From: Clostridia bacterium
GTDB taxonomy: Bacteria > Bacillota > Clostridia > HGM11514
Length of the DNA stretch: 6,631 nucleotides
Direction: 5' to 3'
Assembly: GCA_900757255.1 (NCBI GenBank)
Contig: CAAENE010000023.1
Coordinates: 1-6,631, forward strand
The translations under genes and the position numbers were made by a program. Shown piece by piece: positions 1-6,530 of the stretch (its first letter is position 1; each line of letters starts with the position of its first letter). Under the pieces are notes generated by a model. It had not been told where the DNA came from, made no database searches, and saw nothing but the letters and a program-made list of their open reading frames with translations.

Positions 1-3000
1 CGACTTCACTCCGCCCATCTCTATGCTATTTTCGATTGTCCACTCTTGTGATGATGCCTCTGCATCTTTGGGCAGTTTAAACTCTCCTCTTAACTCTGCG
101 TCTTTGGGGATTGTTATTTTCACTCTTATGTCTTTACTGAGTTGTCTTGTTATTTTGATCTCTGCCTTTGCGGTATCTGGCAGCAGTATTTCGGGGGTGT
201 ATTCTGCCGGCACCGTAAAGTCTGCCGCTCTTGCGGTTTCTCTCAGGTCTATGGTCTGGTTACTGCTTGCTGTCCCGCTAAAGTTCACACCGTTCATGAA
301 TCTTGCCAGCATAGTCTCCAGCGGCCCGATTTTCTCATCCAGTTCGCTCTGGGTCGGATATGGGCTGTTCACTGTTACTTTTGCCAAATCGGCTGCTTCT
401 TTCAAACCGTTGTAGATTCCGCTCATGCACTGCATGAATCCGGTCCCTTCCGGATATCTCTCCAGCAGCTCTTCTGCCTCGCCTATCAACCCGCTCACTA
501 CGCTCCGGTCTCCGACTGCCGCATTTTTGAAGGTTTCTATGCCTTCGTTTAAGGCAGTAACAGCATTTCTGATTTCTTCTTCAGTTGGGTCAGGAAGTTC
601 ATTAATCTCCTTTGCATTATTGATCAATGCATTAAAATCATCGATGGCTTTTTGAGAATAGTTTCCGGTTTCTGTCCCAACTGTTGCCGTGGCTGCCAAT
701 TCCTCCGCTGTCAGGATTACTTGATTAAGATCATCTTTCGTTACCGGAAGAGGTTCATAGAATCGGACATATTCAAATTCCATGGTGGTATCGTCCGGTA
801 TCATCGATTCTGTTCCGCCTGCAAAGGACGGATATACCGCAATTGAACACCAGATGCGCAGCGGCGCAGCCTCTAAATAGGTACCGCGTGTGCGTCTGAT
901 TTCCGTGTCATTGCTGTAAGCGCGGTAATTATCCGCGTTTACTCCCTGATCCCATGCAACAGACATGTCGCGCTGTTCAAAATAGCCGCCGAATTTATTG
1001 AAATCGGTGCCGAAATTCGGCGTTTCTATATTATTCACATCGTGACTTCCAAACGGGAAATGCTTAATAGAATATGTATATTTCTTTCCGTTTTCATCAA
1101 AACAATGAATATTGGTCGCCATCCTGCGCGGAAAATGGCCTTCATTAAAGTCTAACTCCACAAAATAGGGGCCGTCCGGATCGTCTTTCGGACTATTCGG
1201 TTTGCTCCGCGTCATTGCCCAGAAGCTCTGGTTGAAGCCGGGGGTATAAGCGTATTTGTAGCTTGCTTCATAATATCCTTCCGGGCCAATGTCTTCACGA
1301 TTCCAGATATTCCCTGTTGTAAAAGTATGCGGCCCGGGCATTTTTGCATCTAAATCCGCTGTGCTGCTTCCGTCTCCCAGCGTATCCAGATGCTCTCTTC
1401 TCGTGTGGATTTTTAACTTGCCGTCTGTAACCTCCACATTATCCGGTATCCTGATTTGGTTAATTCCTGATAACGGGCGCACTCCGCGGTCTGATTCCCA
1501 TTTCTCATTAAACTTTGGATCATACCCGTTTTCAGCTTCATAGTCAAATTCATCGTAAAAGCTCAGTTTCCATTTGACCAGCATGCCCTCTGTGATAACC
1601 TCTTCGCCTTCTATTCCATCGCTTGCAACAGGCGTAACAGCAACCTTCAGATAGCTGCTCTTGTCTTCCGGTTTGACCTGATATGTCTTTCCGGTTTCGC
1701 CTTCTATCGGAATCAGCAGGCCGTTCGGCGTTGCCGATTTGTACCATTGGTATTTGGTTTTTGACGTATCCTCCGCTACCCCATATTCATGGGTGTAGGT
1801 ATAGCTGGCTTCAGCCAAACCGCCGACTGCTGCGCCTTCCAGACCCTGCGCAAGTACAACCTGACCGTCGATTTTTACATCGCTTGCTACCGGCCGTACT
1901 GTACTGGAAGTAACAGGACCCACAATTTTAAATACCTCTTCGCCGCTTTCTCCCGCGTTTTTCGGCGTCAGCGACAACTTAATGTATTTTCCTCTCTCGT
2001 TTTCGGTCAAGGTATACTCAAGTGTATCAGCGTCTGTGCAGGTCCCCTCTGCCAGCGTCTTCCATTCGCTTGCATCTTCTGTTGCTGCGGATTGCCACTG
2101 ATAGGCTGTTCCGTCTTCCGCGTCAAAGTTCAAATCCAGATATTCATAGCTTGCCTTTAATGTACTGCCAACCTCTGCTGCTCCTTCCAGTTTGAAGTTT
2201 TCTGCAGTTGGCTTTACCTGTTCCCCCGGAATTGGGCCATAGATTTCTGAAAATGCTTCCTCTGTTTTCCCTTCGTCCTCTGGATTCGCATTTTTGGCCA
2301 TTATCCCAATCTTAATGTATTTATCCTTTACGCTGGCGGGGAGCGCTATCCTATTTTCTTCTCCTGCGTTACAGCTGCCGCTGGCTGCTTCCTGCCAAGT
2401 TTCGGCATCTGCCGTATCCGCGCTGTACAGCTTATATGTACTGCCGCTCTCTTCGTCACCGCTTCTGTCCAGATAACTATAACTCAACTTCACTTCAGTC
2501 TGTCCCGCTGCAAAATTGCCGCTAAGCGAAACATCAGACGCTATAGGCGCCATTGACGCCGGTTCAATAAGATCAAACCGGAAAGCTGTCGCACGCACGT
2601 AAGGCGAACCTGTTCCAAAAATTTGCACATATTCGTCTCCGTCTCCTTCAAAGTTATAGACTCCGACGCTGCTCCAGCCGGCTTTTGCCGGTACGCTGAT
2701 TTCTTCTTGAAATTCGAGTTCCTGGCCATCCGCCTTTACGATTCCCCTGATGTTCTTTGCCTCGTCTTCTTTTGTATAGATATTATAATAGTACACTCTG
2801 TATTTTCCGGCTTTCATCCTATCAATACCCGGGTCAAATTTAGCTGTTGCTCCCTGGCTATACTTTGTAGCGGTACCATCCTCCAGCAATAATCCGCTTA
2901 ACACCCAATGTGTGCTTCTGTCCTCAAAGTTCGTTGAGTCTTCTGTGGGATTCTGGGAATACCCTTCCCCGTCCACCTGTACTACTATGCTTCCCTCTGG

Positions 3001-4260
3001 CAACGGTGACGGTGATGGCAGCGGTGACGGTGATATACTCGGTATGTTATCATAATCAAACAAGTCTGCCGGCTTTTCTCCTCCCTTTGGCACAAACGCT
3101 ACCGCGTCGGCTATCATTCTTTTATCGCCGCCGCTTACCTGATTGATATATTTTACTGTTGAATTTTCATCCAGCGTATAACTCCCTGCGTTGATCCAGG
3201 TTCCCGTTTTTCCTTCTATCTTTTCCGCATCTTTGGTCAGCACCCACTTATTAAGCTGCCTTTGATTCAAAGGCAATGTTACCGTATCCATACCGGACGC
3301 CTGGACGATTTCAACATTTACCATATCAGAAAAGGCATCCTTGTTTGACCACGGCACATACAGGTAAATACCATATTCTCCTGTCAATTTCGGCGCATAT
3401 TGCGCATATTGGCCGTTTGATCCCGGATTAAAGTCGTGAAGCGTTTCGCCGTACGGTAATTTATACGGTGTGCCATCCTTGTTAATTGATGGGCTGGCCT
3501 TTGCAGGCTGGGTGCTTGTTCCCCCTGCAGTATACCCGTCCGTTCCATCATCTATAATCGTGTTGGCCGGCAACGGGGAAGATGAAGAAGAAGGCGTAAC
3601 GAGTGCTCCTGCTTCGTAATCATACAAATCCGCCGGCTTTTCTCCGCCTTTTGGAACAAACGCCACTGCGTCCGCTATCAGCCGGCGGCCTCCGCCAAAT
3701 GATGTATCCTGCTGGTTGATGTATTTCACCGTTGAGTTTTCATCCAGCGTATAGCTTCCTGCGTTGATCCAGGTTCCTATTTTCCCTTCTATTTTCTGCG
3801 AATCTTTGTCCAATACCCATTTACCAAGCTGCTTCTGGCTCATAGGCATGGTTACTGTTTCTTCGCCTGACGCCTGGACGATTTCAACATTTACTGCATC
3901 CGAAAATGCATCCGGATTTGACCAGCAAACATACAGGTATATATCATACTCCCCTGTTACTTTCGGCGCATACTGCGCGTACTGTCCAATCGCGCCCGGA
4001 TTGAAATCAAGCATATCTGCCCCATATGGCAGCTTATACGGCGTCCCGTCCGAGTTCATTGCTAATGTTTGGAGATTTACCGTCTTTCCCTTGCTGTCCA
4101 GCGCAAAATTTGCGCTGCCCTCTTTTACTGCGTCGACAATGACTGTTTCTGCCGGTTCCGCCATCACTGCGCTGCTTGTCACGGGGGCTATCAGACTGAC
4201 CATCAATGCCATAATCAGTAGTACCGCAACATTTTTCCTAACTGTTTTCCACATTTCCAT
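1..4260 (-). CDS. Large secreted multidomain GH16 glycoside hydrolase (3' end beyond window)
   Basis: An open frame of exactly 1420 codons, with no in-frame stop, runs to the left edge, so the C terminus is missing. The start is ATG at 4260, with AAGGAGG 9 nt upstream; the ATG two codons later is spaced worse. Residues 1-34 form a Sec signal peptide: a KTVRKN basic start, a hydrophobic core, and probable cleavage after AVMA. Then come two golvesin-like modules (about 36-216 and 233-404) joined by Ser/Pro linkers (SSSSSPLP; PSPLPSPSPLP). A divergent third follows (about 422-566), then three Ig-like repeats (about 570-895; YxYxD, YQW and GKYIK signatures). The GH16 domain spans about 896-1170, from FYDEFDYE to MEFEYVRFYE, with catalytic motif ELDFNE: E1035 nucleophile, D1037, E1040 acid/base by family analogy. 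Two FIVAR-like helical modules follow (about 1176-1247, 1250-1326), then an unassigned beta-rich segment. GH16 enzymes are retaining endo-beta-glucanases or galactanases. Substrate and cell-wall anchoring are not visible. Confidence 0.92.
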   Translation of the reverse strand, partial: MEMWKTVRKNVAVLLIMALMVSLIAPVTSSAVMAEPAETVIVDAVKEGSANFALDSKGKTVNLQTLAMNSDGTPYKLPYGADMLDFNPGAIGQYAQYAPKVTGEYDIYLYVCWSNPDAFSDAVNVEIVQASGEETVTMPMSQKQLGKWVLDKDSQKIEGKIGTWINAGSYTLDENSTVKYINQQDTSFGGGRRLIADAVAFVPKGGEKPADLYDYEAGALVTPSSSSSPLPANTIIDDGTDGYTAGGTSTQPAKASPSINKDGTPYKLPYGETLHDFNPGSNGQYAQYAPKLTGEYGIYLYVPWSNKDAFSDMVNVEIVQASGMDTVTLPLNQRQLNKWVLTKDAEKIEGKTGTWINAGSYTLDENSTVKYINQVSGGDKRMIADAVAFVPKGGEKPADLFDYDNIPSISPSPLPSPSPLPEGSIVVQVDGEGYSQNPTEDSTNFEDRSTHWVLSGLLLEDGTATKYSQGATAKFDPGIDRMKAGKYRVYYYNIYTKEDEAKNIRGIVKADGQELEFQEEISVPAKAGWSSVGVYNFEGDGDEYVQIFGTGSPYVRATAFRFDLIEPASMAPIASDVSLSGNFAAGQTEVKLSYSYLDRSGDEESGSTYKLYSADTADAETWQEAASGSCNAGEENRIALPASVKDKYIKIGIMAKNANPEDEGKTEEAFSEIYGPIPGEQVKPTAENFKLEGAAEVGSTLKASYEYLDLNFDAEDGTAYQWQSAATEDASEWKTLAEGTCTDADTLEYTLTENERGKYIKLSLTPKNAGESGEEVFKIVGPVTSSTVRPVASDVKIDGQVVLAQGLEGAAVGGLAEASYTYTHEYGVAEDTSKTKYQWYKSATPNGLLIPIEGETGKTYQVKPEDKSSYLKVAVTPVASDGIEGEEVITEGMLVKWKLSFYDEFDYEAENGYDPKFNEKWESDRGVRPLSGINQIRIPDNVEVTDGKLKIHTRREHLDTLGDGSSTADLDAKMPGPHTFTTGNIWNREDIGPEGYYEASYKYAYTPGFNQSFWAMTRSKPNSPKDDPDGPYFVELDFNEGHFPRRMATNIHCFDENGKKYTYSIKHFPFGSHDVNNIETPNFGTDFNKFGGYFEQRDMSVAWDQGVNADNYRAYSNDTEIRRTRGTYLEAAPLRIWCSIAVYPSFAGGTESMIPDDTTMEFEYVRFYEPLPVTKDDLNQVILTAEELAATATVGTETGNYSQKAIDDFNALINNAKEINELPDPTEEEIRNAVTALNEGIETFKNAAVGDRSVVSGLIGEAEELLERYPEGTGFMQCMSGIYNGLKEAADLAKVTVNSPYPTQSELDEKIGPLETMLARFMNGVNFSGTASSNQTIDLRETARAADFTVPAEYTPEILLPDTAKAEIKITRQLSKDIRVKITIPKDAELRGEFKLPKDAEASSQEWTIENSIEMGGVKS
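3049..3483 (-). repeat. Golvesin-like module, copy 2 (intragenic repeat)
   Basis: This encodes residues about 260-404 and is a close direct repeat of the module at 3613-4056, clearly visible at DNA level too (for example the GCCGGCTTTTCTCC blocks at about 3067 and 3638 on the plus strand). It ends in a Pro/Ser linker (residues 405-420) and is followed by a third, much more diverged module (residues about 422-566, 2563-2997) with the same layout: AGKYRVYYYN, GWSSVGVYNFEGDGDEYV, VRATAFRFDL. The mix of two young copies and one old copy points to recent internal duplication. Confidence 0.85.
3613..4056 (-). repeat. Golvesin-like module, copy 1 (intragenic repeat)
   Basis: This encodes residues about 69-216 of the big enzyme. 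It shares roughly 80% of aligned residues with copy 2 at 3049-3483, including GQYAQYAPK, VNVEIVQASG, GTWINAGSYTLDENSTVKY and IADAVAFVPKGGEKPADL. The pattern of GQYAQY, a YxIYLYV strand, TWINAGSY and IADAVAFV matches the golvesin/xanthan-lyase-type beta-sandwich modules often attached to extracellular enzymes; a carbohydrate-binding role is inferred. It has three more residues than copy 2 before IADAV (a TSFGGG loop), and a Cys at residue 112 where copy 2 has Pro. Confidence 0.85.
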
Positions 4261-4269
4261 CGTTTTTTT

Positions 4270-4276
4270 CCTCCTT
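4270..4276 (-). promoter_or_regulatory. Ribosome binding site of the GH16 gene
   Basis: AAGGAGG on the minus strand, 9 nt before the ATG at 4260. It is a near-perfect complement to the 16S anti-SD, and it favours the first of two nearby ATG codons as the start. Confidence 0.9.
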
Positions 4277-4295
4277 TTTCTATTTATATAACAAA

Positions 4296-4307
4296 TGAAA
4301 CGTTTCA
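4296..4307. promoter_or_regulatory. Perfect palindrome TGAAACGTTTCA, candidate operator
   Basis: A 12-bp perfect palindrome with a central CG lies in the leader of the big gene, about 20-30 nt downstream of the expected transcription start and 35 bp before the ATG. TG...CG...CA palindromes are typical of LacI/GalR-family operators. It is 2 bp shorter than a canonical 14-bp CcpA cre site, so a local LacI-type repressor is as likely as catabolite control. It is nested inside a wider inverted repeat (AAATGAA at 4293-4299, TTCATTT at 4313-4319). No LacI-family gene is in the window. Confidence 0.6.
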
Positions 4308-4334
4308 ATAGATTCATTTATTATATACATTTTT

Positions 4335-4363
4335 ATAATAGCACAGAATAGCATGGTGAGCAA
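4335..4363 (-). promoter_or_regulatory. Predicted sigma-A promoter of the GH16 gene
   Basis: On the minus strand, TTGCTC (4363-4358), a 17-bp spacer, then TATTAT (4340-4335) preceded by TGC, which gives an extended -10. The -35 matches the consensus only 3/6, as expected for a promoter needing an activator such as the adjacent AraC-type regulators. The predicted start is near 4328, giving a leader of about 70 nt that contains the palindrome and the RBS. Confidence 0.6.
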
Positions 4364-4404
4364 CAGATAAAATAATACTATTCACATCTGTTCGCTATAC
4401 AAAT

Positions 4405-4418
4405 TACATATTCATGTA
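4405..4418. promoter_or_regulatory. Short inverted repeat upstream of the GH16 promoter
   Basis: TACAT, a 4-bp gap, then ATGTA, in AT-rich DNA about 42 bp upstream of the -35 element, where an AraC-type activator would be expected to bind. The arms are only 5 bp in an AT-rich stretch, so chance is a real alternative. Confidence 0.25.
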
Positions 4419-4419
4419 T

Positions 4420-4447
4420 AAAGCCATGAAACACGGGGTTTCATGGC
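4420..4447 (-). terminator. Intrinsic terminator after the regulator pair
   Basis: A perfect 10-bp stem, GCCATGAAAC / GTTTCATGGC, with a 5-nt loop begins 7 nt after the stop codon of the downstream regulator and is followed on the minus strand by TTTAT. The T-run is short, so termination may be partial. It separates the regulator transcript from the GH16 gene, which has its own promoter further on. Confidence 0.75.
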
Positions 4448-4454
4448 CTTTCCT

Positions 4455-5405
4455 TTAGGACAGCATCTGTTTGCGGCTCTGGTAGGGTGTAATGCCCTCC
4501 TGTTTTTTGTACGCTTTGATAAATCCTGTCGCTGTCGTAAATCCTACCCGCTCTGCAATTTCACTAATCGGCATTCCTCGGATCAAAAGCAGGGTTTTAG
4601 CGTTGTTCACCCGCACAATGTTCAGGTATTGCAAAAAGTTCAGCTTCAGTTTTTTTTGAAACAGACCGCTCAGATAGTTTGGATTGCAGTAGCATTTTTG
4701 CGCTACGTCGTGTAAAGTAAGGTTTTGATTATAGTGCGTATTGATGTATTCTGTGGCCGTTTTGACGATATCCCTTTTTGCTTTTTTCGCCTGTTCTTCC
4801 TTCTGTTCTCCGGTTTCCGTTCTGGCGGAATAATAGTGCGACAGGATATCGCATAGGGTCAGGACATCCCCTTCCATTTCTTTTACATCAAAGTCGATGA
4901 CCTTCACCGCGCTTTGGTACAGGGCGCGGCATTTTTCCGGATCATATCCAAGCTTTTCCGCCTGCTCTGTTACTTTTTTGAGCGAGCCCTCCATGTCGTG
5001 TGTAAACTGCCCCACCAGCACGCAGGCTGTCAGCTTTCCGCCAATAAATATCGGAAATCGGAACTCTTCAATTCCCATATAGCAGGAGGAATAAAGAGGG
5101 CTTTTATTTTTTAAATAGCACATTTTGGCATGATCGCCCGATTCTAAACAGCGCACATACCCCTCCGCGGTACGGATATAATTACAAAAGCAATTGTCAT
5201 GCCCATTGCGGGGCTTTAAAATCCGCGCAAGTTTTGGGTCGGATTCTAACCGGCTCTCTAATTTCAGCGAATCCAAACCGAACCGGTCCCCGAATGCCAC
5301 CCGTACCCGGTACTTTTTTTCTATCTGCTCTATCATCCATTCAATACGCCGGTAAATATCCGGCATGTTTTTCAGTAATTGCCTGGTTTCTCCGATATGT
5401 ACCAT
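4455..5405 (-). CDS. PocR-domain AraC-family transcriptional regulator (downstream paralogue)
   Basis: A 316-residue cytoplasmic one-component regulator. The start is placed at ATG 5405 rather than the in-frame ATG at 5423, because AAGGAG sits 6 nt before it and the protein then aligns from residue 1 with its paralogue (MVHIGETRQ / MIHFSQTKQ). Residues about 15-190 form a PocR-type ligand-binding domain, seen in NYIRTAEGYVRC, PLYSSCYMGIEEFRFP and the GGKLTACVLVGQF strand. Cysteines C74, C86 and C108 are shared with the paralogue; C72 and C96 are its own. Residues about 214-316 are the AraC double helix-turn-helix: LTLHDVAQKCYCNPNYLSGL, then ISEIAERVGFTTATGFIKAY and GITPYQSRKQ. It is probably an activator of the adjacent GH16 gene in response to a small ligand; the ligand is not deducible. 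It is co-transcribed with the upstream paralogue and ended by a hairpin. Confidence 0.93.
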   Translation of the reverse strand: MVHIGETRQLLKNMPDIYRRIEWMIEQIEKKYRVRVAFGDRFGLDSLKLESRLESDPKLARILKPRNGHDNCFCNYIRTAEGYVRCLESGDHAKMCYLKNKSPLYSSCYMGIEEFRFPIFIGGKLTACVLVGQFTHDMEGSLKKVTEQAEKLGYDPEKCRALYQSAVKVIDFDVKEMEGDVLTLCDILSHYYSARTETGEQKEEQAKKAKRDIVKTATEYINTHYNQNLTLHDVAQKCYCNPNYLSGLFQKKLKLNFLQYLNIVRVNNAKTLLLIRGMPISEIAERVGFTTATGFIKAYKKQEGITPYQSRKQMLS

Positions 5406-5411
5406 AACCTG

Positions 5412-5417
5412 CTCCTT
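5412..5417 (-). promoter_or_regulatory. RBS that fixes the start of the downstream regulator
   Basis: AAGGAG on the minus strand, 6 nt before ATG 5405. It lies inside the would-be coding region if the ATG at 5423 were used, and that upstream ATG has no comparable SD (only A-rich sequence), so the shorter protein is preferred. Confidence 0.8.
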
Positions 5418-5443
5418 TTCCATTTCAATTTTTTAGAGCATTT

Positions 5444-6400
5444 TTATCTTAACAGCTGTTTGCGGCTCTGATAGGGCGTTATCCCCTCATACCGCTTAAA
5501 TGCCTTGATAAACACAGTCGCCGAGGAAAAGCCCACCCGTTCCGCTATGTCTCCAATGGATAAATCCTTGATCAGCAGCAGGGTCTTGGAATTATTGATA
5601 CGGATAATGTTCAGGTACTGCACAAAGCCCATTTGAAGCTTTTTCTGAAACAGCCCGCTCAGGTAATTCGGATTGCAATAACAGGCTCGGGCAACGTCGT
5701 GCAGAGTAATATTTTCACTGTAGTGCAGGCTGATGTAGTCCATTGCCTCCTGCATGATTTCACGCTTGCTTTCCTTCTTGTTCCATTCCTCCCGGCGGTT
5801 TTGCATCATAGCGGCATAATAGCCGGACAGCATATCGCACAGAATCATCACGTCCATTTCAAATGCCGCGGTATCAAGCTGCCGCTCTTTCACTGTTTGT
5901 AAATACAGCTTTTTGCATTCCTCCGTCTCATATCCAAACCGCTCCGCCTGCCGCTTTATAGCGGCAAGTGATGCGTCTAAATCCCTGGAAAACTGCCCGA
6001 AAGACACTTCTGCCACAAGCCGTCCGTTTACTTCGACCGGGAAATGGTATTCCTCAATTCCCATATAGCAGGAAGAATAAAAGGGTTTGTTTCCGTGCTT
6101 TTGATATATCATCTTTTTCTTCTGTATCGCGTTGATGCATCTTTTATACCCATCCTGCGTCCTGATATAATTGCAATAGGGATTGTCGTGGCAGTTATAC
6201 GGTTTCATAATGCGTGACATGGCCGGGTCGGATTCAAAATAGAATTTGCCGTCCGGTTTTACAGCCGTTCCCTCAAATTTGTCCCCAAAGCTCATATGTA
6301 CCTGATATTTCGTCTCGATTTCCCTGCATTTGCGCTCGATCCGGCTGTATAAATCCGGCATATCGCGCAGCATCTGTTTGGTTTGCGAAAAGTGAATCAT
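5444..6400 (-). CDS. PocR-domain AraC-family transcriptional regulator (upstream paralogue)
   Basis: A 318-residue cytoplasmic regulator starting at ATG 6400, with GGAGG 8 nt upstream. Residues about 15-195 are a PocR-type sensory domain: HDNPYCNYIRTQDGYKRC, KPFYSSCYMGIEEYHFPV, GRLVAEVSFGQF. C76, C88 and C111 are conserved with the paralogue, and C70 is unique to it. Residues about 215-318 are the AraC DNA-binding domain: ITLHDVARACYCNPNYLSGL, IGDIAERVGFSSATVFIKAF, GITPYQSRKQ. This half matches the neighbour at about 70 of 100 positions, and the first recognition segment (CNPNYLSGLFQKK) is identical, so the two proteins probably read related DNA half-sites. The sensory halves are more diverged, which suggests different ligands or tuning. 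It is the first gene of a two-gene unit, with a 38-bp gap to the next start. A role in regulating the GH16 gene is inferred from position only. Confidence 0.94.
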   Translation of the reverse strand: MIHFSQTKQMLRDMPDLYSRIERKCREIETKYQVHMSFGDKFEGTAVKPDGKFYFESDPAMSRIMKPYNCHDNPYCNYIRTQDGYKRCINAIQKKKMIYQKHGNKPFYSSCYMGIEEYHFPVEVNGRLVAEVSFGQFSRDLDASLAAIKRQAERFGYETEECKKLYLQTVKERQLDTAAFEMDVMILCDMLSGYYAAMMQNRREEWNKKESKREIMQEAMDYISLHYSENITLHDVARACYCNPNYLSGLFQKKLQMGFVQYLNIIRINNSKTLLLIKDLSIGDIAERVGFSSATVFIKAFKRYEGITPYQSRKQLLR

Positions 6401-6408
6401 ACACTTTT

Positions 6409-6413
6409 CCTCC
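6409..6413 (-). promoter_or_regulatory. Ribosome binding site of the upstream regulator
   Basis: GGAGG within the purine-rich GGGAGGAAAA on the minus strand, 8 nt before the ATG at 6400. Confidence 0.8.
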
Positions 6414-6475
6414 CTTTCCCAATGTACCTTAACTCTATTTGCAGCGGTTTCATTTTTTCTGTATTTTTCATTATA

Positions 6476-6504
6476 ATTGTATCATAAAAATATTATTTTG
6501 TCAC
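6476..6504 (-). promoter_or_regulatory. Predicted sigma-A promoter of the two-regulator operon
   Basis: On the minus strand, GTGACA (6504-6499; 5/6 match to TTGACA), a 17-bp AT-rich spacer, then TACAAT (6481-6476; 5/6 match) preceded by TGA, an extended -10. The predicted start is near 6469, giving a leader of about 69 nt. The -35 lies only a few bases past the preceding terminator T-run. It is stronger on paper than the GH16 promoter, consistent with steady regulator production. Confidence 0.75.
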
Positions 6505-6505
6505 G

Positions 6506-6530
6506 AAAAAGCCTGCCCGAATTGGCAGGT
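6506..6530 (-). terminator. Intrinsic terminator of an upstream minus-strand transcript
   Basis: An 8-bp stem (AACCTGCC / GGCAGGCT with one G-T pair) and a 6-nt loop, followed on the minus strand by TTTTT. It implies a transcript entering from beyond the right edge, or a short RNA made from 6531-6631. The plus strand has no T-run after the hairpin, so the direction is clear. Confidence 0.75.

Noticed and set aside
23..655. Several overlapping plus-strand open frames at the left end (130, 136 and 76 codons)
   Set aside because: All are shadows of the continuous minus-strand frame encoding the FIVAR-like and C-terminal modules; the peptides are Ser/Cys-rich and without recognisable features.
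3001..3036. Short GGTGACGGTGA tandem repeat, possible phase-variable microsatellite
   Set aside because: It encodes the Pro-Ser linker (PSPLPSPSPL) in frame; the units are few and imperfect with a 6-bp period, so slippage would only change linker length.
3764..4291. 175-codon plus-strand open frame with hydrophobic tail
   Set aside because: It is entirely antisense to the signal peptide and first golvesin-like module of the big enzyme and extends into its leader; it shows no family motifs, and the minus-strand frame is clearly the coding one.
4296..4307. Calling the palindrome a true CcpA cre site
   Set aside because: Cre sites are 14 bp with one more base on each side of the CG than seen here, so the more general LacI-type operator call was kept.
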